Shown: positions 28,387-28,496 of the stretch, piece after piece | Position numbering within the stretch: the first letter of the stretch is position 1 | How the letters are laid out: each line of letters starts with the position of its first letter | Assembly: GCF_001509485.1 (NCBI RefSeq) | Contig: NZ_LLZI01000026.1 | Location: 1-28,496 of the forward strand | Length of the DNA stretch: 28,496 bases | Direction: 5' to 3' | DNA from: Streptomyces sp. NRRL F-4489 | Lineage (GTDB): Bacteria > Actinomycetota > Actinomycetes > Streptomycetales > Streptomycetaceae | Program-made: the position numbers and the translations under genes | Notes under the pieces: model-generated | The model's database searches: none | What the model saw: the letters and a program-made list of their open reading frames with translations, nothing else | What the model was told of the DNA's origin: nothing

Positions 28387-28496
28387 GGGCGGGGCGGGGG
28401 GGGGGGGGCCGGGGGGGTCGGCTGCGACGGCCGCCCGCCGCGCCGAGAAGGGGAGCCCCGCGGCTCAGCCCTGGGGCGGCCGGCCAGCCGGTATAC
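28387..28496. other. G-run-rich right edge, no clear gene
   Basis: Right after the amidase stop there are runs of 13 G (28396-28408) and 7 G (28411-28417) that could fold as G-quadruplexes or reflect low-quality consensus. On the minus strand a TGA at 28467-28465 could end a gene entering from outside (last codons IPAGRPPQG), but this is too short to support. Confidence 0.5.

Noticed and set aside
28465..28496. C-terminal end of a minus-strand gene at the right edge
   Set aside because: Only nine codons, with no recognisable residues; cannot be supported.

Overview
The window is very GC-rich DNA from a Streptomyces-type actinomycete. This is supported by strong third-position GC, GTG starts, ATGA/GTGA coupled operons, a chaplin, an HTH/TPR-like regulator of Streptomyces type, a BldD-like operator and a tRNA-Lys(CTT). 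About 22 convincing protein genes and one tRNA are present. I see no phage, transposase, CRISPR array or plasmid genes. Both ends look like contig ends: the left edge carries a perfect 100-bp copy of an internal sequence, and the right edge has long G runs.

Left part (1-4342): an OmpR-family response regulator and sensor kinase (minus strand, GTGA-coupled), a divergent membrane-anchored protein and a spermidine-synthase-like protein. Next comes a surface block (4343-9954): a chaplin with an inserted His/Gly-rich linker, a divergent secreted protein resembling the DUF3344 family, and a coupled glycosyltransferase / polyprenyl-phosphate sugar transferase / (42-aa ORF) / glycosyltransferase operon. 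The sugar transferase has lost the Glu of its Asp-Glu dyad.

Middle part (10065-17826): a small conserved hypothetical, an HTH/TPR-like regulator, a 14-bp tandem repeat, a histidine phosphatase, and the most interesting system in the window. That is a tightly coupled three-gene operon (13077-17202) encoding a Cas4/AddB-type Fe-S PD-(D/E)XK nuclease, an unrecognised 517-aa protein and an SF1 (UPF1/DNA2-like) helicase. Together they look like a Dna2 enzyme split over separate genes, with a repair or anti-phage role possible. It is followed by a ~560-bp imperfect inverted repeat centred near a perfect 16-bp hairpin.

Right part (17827-28386): two small conserved Streptomyces-type genes, tRNA-Lys, a secreted M6-like metalloprotease, and a PAS-GGDEF-EAL cyclic-di-GMP enzyme with a BldD-like box upstream. 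A flavin-dependent (LLM) oxidoreductase behind a TetR-type palindrome follows. Last is a catabolic-looking divergon: two maleate-isomerase/Asp-Glu-racemase paralogs (minus) against a D-2-hydroxyacid dehydrogenase and an amidase (plus), fired from overlapping face-to-face promoters at 25801-25835.

All functional calls rest on motifs and family memory. No database search was possible.
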